Below, one piece after another: positions 22,814 through 25,462 of a DNA stretch of 25,462 nucleotides. Every line of letters starts with the position of its first letter. Position 1 is the first letter of the stretch. Under the pieces are notes generated by a model. That model saw only the letters and a program-made list of their open reading frames with translations, was not told the DNA's origin and did not search any database. The position numbers and the translations under genes were made by a program. The stretch is from an uncultured Erysipelotrichaceae bacterium (GTDB lineage: Bacteria > Bacillota_I > Bacilli_A > Erysipelotrichales > Erysipelotrichaceae): the NCBI GenBank assembly GCA_937900565.1, contig CALCFG010000100.1, forward strand, positions 1 through 25,462, in the 5' to 3' direction.

Positions 22814-25462
22814 AACTCTCCTTTATAGTTTGCTAAATCGTATAAATACGATGGATTATACCAATCTAAAGCACTATCACTAATGGGTGAAAATTCACCC
22901 AATTGACGGTAACGTAATCGACGTCTCAATACTGTACGATAACCTTTTTTAACCTTTCGCCATTTAATAATCCGTGAATTGGATCGGTAATGATTCACAT
23001 TCGTTAACGTATATTCAGTCTTTGGTACAAACACTGCACAAACATCATCCCTTAAATAACCCCATGGGGATTGAGTTTCACACATTAATAAATCATGTCC
23101 ATAAAGTACATTATCCAATTGAATCATTCCTTGCCGTAATATTTGCGATTTTGTTGGATACACTGCACTTATTTCTTTATTAATTACATAATAGTAGGGT
23201 TTGCCGTTTTCATCCACATCACTTAACCATTTGGATGATTCAATGGTTGTATTATCTGGATCAATGATTTGTTTTGTTTCTTTTAATTCAACTTTACGAT
23301 AATACCAAGTCCCTGCTTGATAGATTGTATTTCCATGATCATCTTTAATGTTTGGCACAAATTTAATTTCTCCATTCGCATTGGTTGTTGCTACCATGGA
23401 ACGTGTAAATTGAGGATCATAAGCAAATTGATAAGCGACACCTTCTTGAGGAACATATTCATAATTTACAATTTGATTCTTTTCATCTTGACTACACGTA
23501 TATTCGTTATTCCCATCAGTTACAATAATCGTCTGTTGGTCGCTATCTTTTAACCACACTTTAACAATTTTATAATCAACATCATTAATAGTGATAATAT
23601 TACCTACTTCTGCATCAACTTGTTGTAGATTCATTGCATTAAGTAATTGATCATACGTGAATGGATTAATAAATTGATAGTGTTTCTCTTGGATGTATAT
23701 ACCGCCACTCATGTAAGTACCTAAGTTTTTACGCGTTTTAACCATTGGTGTCATTAAACCTTCACAGTTGTATTGATCACATAAATTTAATCCTTCTTCA
23801 TAAATATCGTCTACGGTAAATACTGCCCCATTAAGTAGTGTTTGATTTTCTTGACTATCCACTTTATAAACCATTGCATTTAAACGCCTTAGTTTATTTA
23901 ATGCAGATACGTCCATTGTTTCCACATTCTCTACATACCCATAGTTATCATCCAAAATTAAATTAAAGCATACTTCCTGGCTTGGATCATAATCATATCC
24001 TTGTGGTAGTCCCACTTCACACGCCATATATTGGCGCGAATATTTTAAATCGTTAACAACAAGTAATCCATCATCTTTTTTTACTTTAAACGGCTGCAAT
24101 AATACCGTGTTTGGCATATTCCAATAGTAGGTTCCTTCTTCTAACTCCGTTACATCAACCATTCCCCATTGATCAGAATACGCCCGTTTTACTGGATATA
24201 ACCCTTCACTGTCTTCATAAATAAATACTGGATAATTTACTACTGGTAAATTGTGTCGACTTGCATCAACAACACGTAAATAAGCTTTCCCACTTTCACC
24301 TTGCATGATTGGCATTAATTGCTGTTTTTTTATTGCATCAAGCGATTCATTAGTAGAAACAAAATTATAAATCGCATAGGATTGTAATGTTAAATTGCTT
24401 AATCTATCATTGTCTTTATTAATGACCAATTCTTTTTGCTTATTCAAATCAAGAACACTTGCTTCAATAATCATTCCATTATCAAATGTAACGGATTGAA
24501 TTTGATACGCATTATTTTCATGGGTAAAGTGTGACCCTATAAACAATGGAATGGTTTTATTAATTTCAGTTAATATATCCAACGTTAATTTTGCTTTTGC
24601 ATATAAGGTATGGAGATTTCCTACTTCATCCACTACTTCAACTTTAGATTCATCCACATTATTAACTGTATAACTTTGTCCATTAATGATGTTTGTATCA
24701 TTGACCTTTAGATCTTTAAATGCTAGATAAGATAAATCATTAATGGCACTTTTACGACTCGCAATCACTTCAAAGACACCTAGTTTAGTAGCGGTTATTA
24801 CATTATCATGAATCGTTGCTTGATATTGCTTGTTTAAATAAGGTGTTTTAATTGTATAAAAAGTATCCGCATCGCTATTAAAAAACTCTTTTAAATTAAT
24901 TGGTTTATTTAAAGGAATAAAGTATTTATCAACAACTGAATTTGCTACACTTGCTCGTTTATATAATGGATCCAAATGACCATTTTGATCTTGTAATGTA
25001 ACACTGGAGTCATTGCCGTTAACTACGTGATTAACCACAAGCATATGATACTCGCTATTATTTATGGAAAGATTCAGTGTATCACCTACTTTAACATGTA
25101 TAATATCGATGTTTTGTTGGTTAAGTAGTTCAACCAGTTTTTCGTAACTTAATCCCCAAGGGTTAGGTATATCAATACAAATGGTATTCGTGTTAAAGTC
25201 CTTTTCTTCAATATTTTCTTGACTTGTTTTATGGATTGTTTTTATCCAATAACGATATATCACTCCTTGCTCATCTTTAATGGAGAATATATTTTCTTCT
25301 TGTATATTATCGATGATTTGATAAATATCTCCTTCTATGTCGATGGATGAACCATTGTTATTACCTTGTAAAATTTGCAAATAAGAAGGCGCATTCACTT
25401 GTAAACTATAGATTAATGTTAAATACTCTTGAGTAATCGGCAACGCACTCACATAGGCATTA
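22810..25462 (-). CDS. Large SpaA-like/beta-repeat surface protein (5' end outside window)
   Basis: At least 883 residues; the frame stays open to the right edge, so the N-terminus is missing and the GTG at 25452 is only an internal codon. Positions here count from that codon. Five short repeats, each about 35-45 residues with the pattern G..[FIL].[IV]....Y.[IV].[NDS]V...I.V.D..G, occur near 35-72, 122-167, 256-287, 304-345 and 616-656. SpaA/prealbumin-like segments follow: YLRVVDASRHNLPVVNYPVF (391-410), AMVYKVDSQENQTLLNGAVF (526-545), and two units with CE..P.GY...C (Cys478/495 and Cys791/805). The C-terminus is unusual: a basic run (KWRKVKKGYRTVLRRRLRYR, 830-849), no LPxTG and no membrane helix. 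It is the first visible gene of the sortase operon and probably is presented on the cell surface. The family is inferred from motifs only. Confidence 0.85.
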   Translation of the reverse strand, partial: NAYVSALPITQEYLTLIYSLQVNAPSYLQILQGNNNGSSIDIEGDIYQIIDNIQEENIFSIKDEQGVIYRYWIKTIHKTSQENIEEKDFNTNTICIDIPNPWGLSYEKLVELLNQQNIDIIHVKVGDTLNLSINNSEYHMLVVNHVVNGNDSSVTLQDQNGHLDPLYKRASVANSVVDKYFIPLNKPINLKEFFNSDADTFYTIKTPYLNKQYQATIHDNVITATKLGVFEVIASRKSAINDLSYLAFKDLKVNDTNIINGQSYTVNNVDESKVEVVDEVGNLHTLYAKAKLTLDILTEINKTIPLFIGSHFTHENNAYQIQSVTFDNGMIIEASVLDLNKQKELVINKDNDRLSNLTLQSYAIYNFVSTNESLDAIKKQQLMPIMQGESGKAYLRVVDASRHNLPVVNYPVFIYEDSEGLYPVKRAYSDQWGMVDVTELEEGTYYWNMPNTVLLQPFKVKKDDGLLVVNDLKYSRQYMACEVGLPQGYDYDPSQEVCFNLILDDNYGYVENVETMDVSALNKLRRLNAMVYKVDSQENQTLLNGAVFTVDDIYEEGLNLCDQYNCEGLMTPMVKTRKNLGTYMSGGIYIQEKHYQFINPFTYDQLLNAMNLQQVDAEVGNIITINDVDYKIVKVWLKDSDQQTIIVTDGNNEYTCSQDEKNQIVNYEYVPQEGVAYQFAYDPQFTRSMVATTNANGEIKFVPNIKDDHGNTIYQAGTWYYRKVELKETKQIIDPDNTTIESSKWLSDVDENGKPYYYVINKEISAVYPTKSQILRQGMIQLDNVLYGHDLLMCETQSPWGYLRDDVCAVFVPKTEYTLTNVNHYRSNSRIIKWRKVKKGYRTVLRRRLRYRQLGEFSPISDSALDWYNPSYLYDLANYKGEL

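Noticed and set aside
22130..25462. LPxTG or NPQTN-type sorting motif in either exported protein
   Set aside because: I scanned both C-terminal regions and found none; TQMPEAN before the helix is not a recognised motif.
1..25462. CRISPR arrays, tRNA or rRNA genes, insertion sequences
   Set aside because: No regularly spaced repeats, no tRNA-like cloverleaf or rRNA sequence, and no transposase or flanking inverted repeats were found by eye.

Overview
AT-rich DNA of a low-GC Gram-positive (Bacillota). A MG284/MPN403-like small protein, a YneF protein, an adjacent hisS-aspS-6S RNA locus, a T-box leader, long-form HPF and pyruvate:ferredoxin oxidoreductase together suggest an anaerobic, fermentative relative of the Erysipelotrichia. 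This taxonomic guess is inference. Nearly every gene lies on the minus strand; the one clear exception is a small membrane protein at 2706-3356.

Layout from left to right. (1) 1-426: truncated PssD/Alg14-like glycosyltransferase subunit. (2) 470-2179: ptsI, flanked by its own promoter and terminator. (3) 2293-3356: a divergent pair, a MG284-like small protein on minus and a degenerate CPBP-like membrane protein on plus. (4) 3386-7899, read right to left: rimO, M29 aminopeptidase, an internal hairpin, a DUF2779 nuclease-like protein and hpf. (5) 7965-11908: a cell-envelope operon of a kinase-less PASTA-type protein, an FtsX/MacB-type permease and its ATPase. (6) 12071-15607: pyruvate:ferredoxin oxidoreductase. 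(7) 15742-17261: yneF-like gene, monofunctional peptidoglycan glycosyltransferase and pyrR. (8) 17341-17496: 6S RNA with a strong promoter. (9) 17602-20889: T-box leader controlling hisS-aspS. (10) 20939-25462: a tightly overlapping operon of a large SpaA-like/beta-repeat surface protein (5' end outside the window), a cysteine-rich membrane-anchored exoprotein, a class B-like sortase and an SSB-like protein.

Regions 1-9 are mostly housekeeping: sugar uptake, translation and ribosome maintenance, envelope and central metabolism. Region 10 is the accessory part and the best candidate for an undescribed system. All four of its genes overlap, yet no sorting signal is visible in either secreted product, and the last gene encodes a ssDNA-binding fold that one would not expect in a pilus operon.

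Two other signals recur. Three genes (2706, 7899, 16970) lack a Shine-Dalgarno sequence and have a -10 box ending exactly six bases before the ATG, which predicts leaderless mRNAs; two of these promoters sit directly behind a terminator hairpin. The T-box specifier region reads GACAC, so Asp (GAC) and His (CAC) codons overlap in front of hisS-aspS. Several starts were moved from an upstream TTG to a better-supported ATG; the reason is given in each entry.
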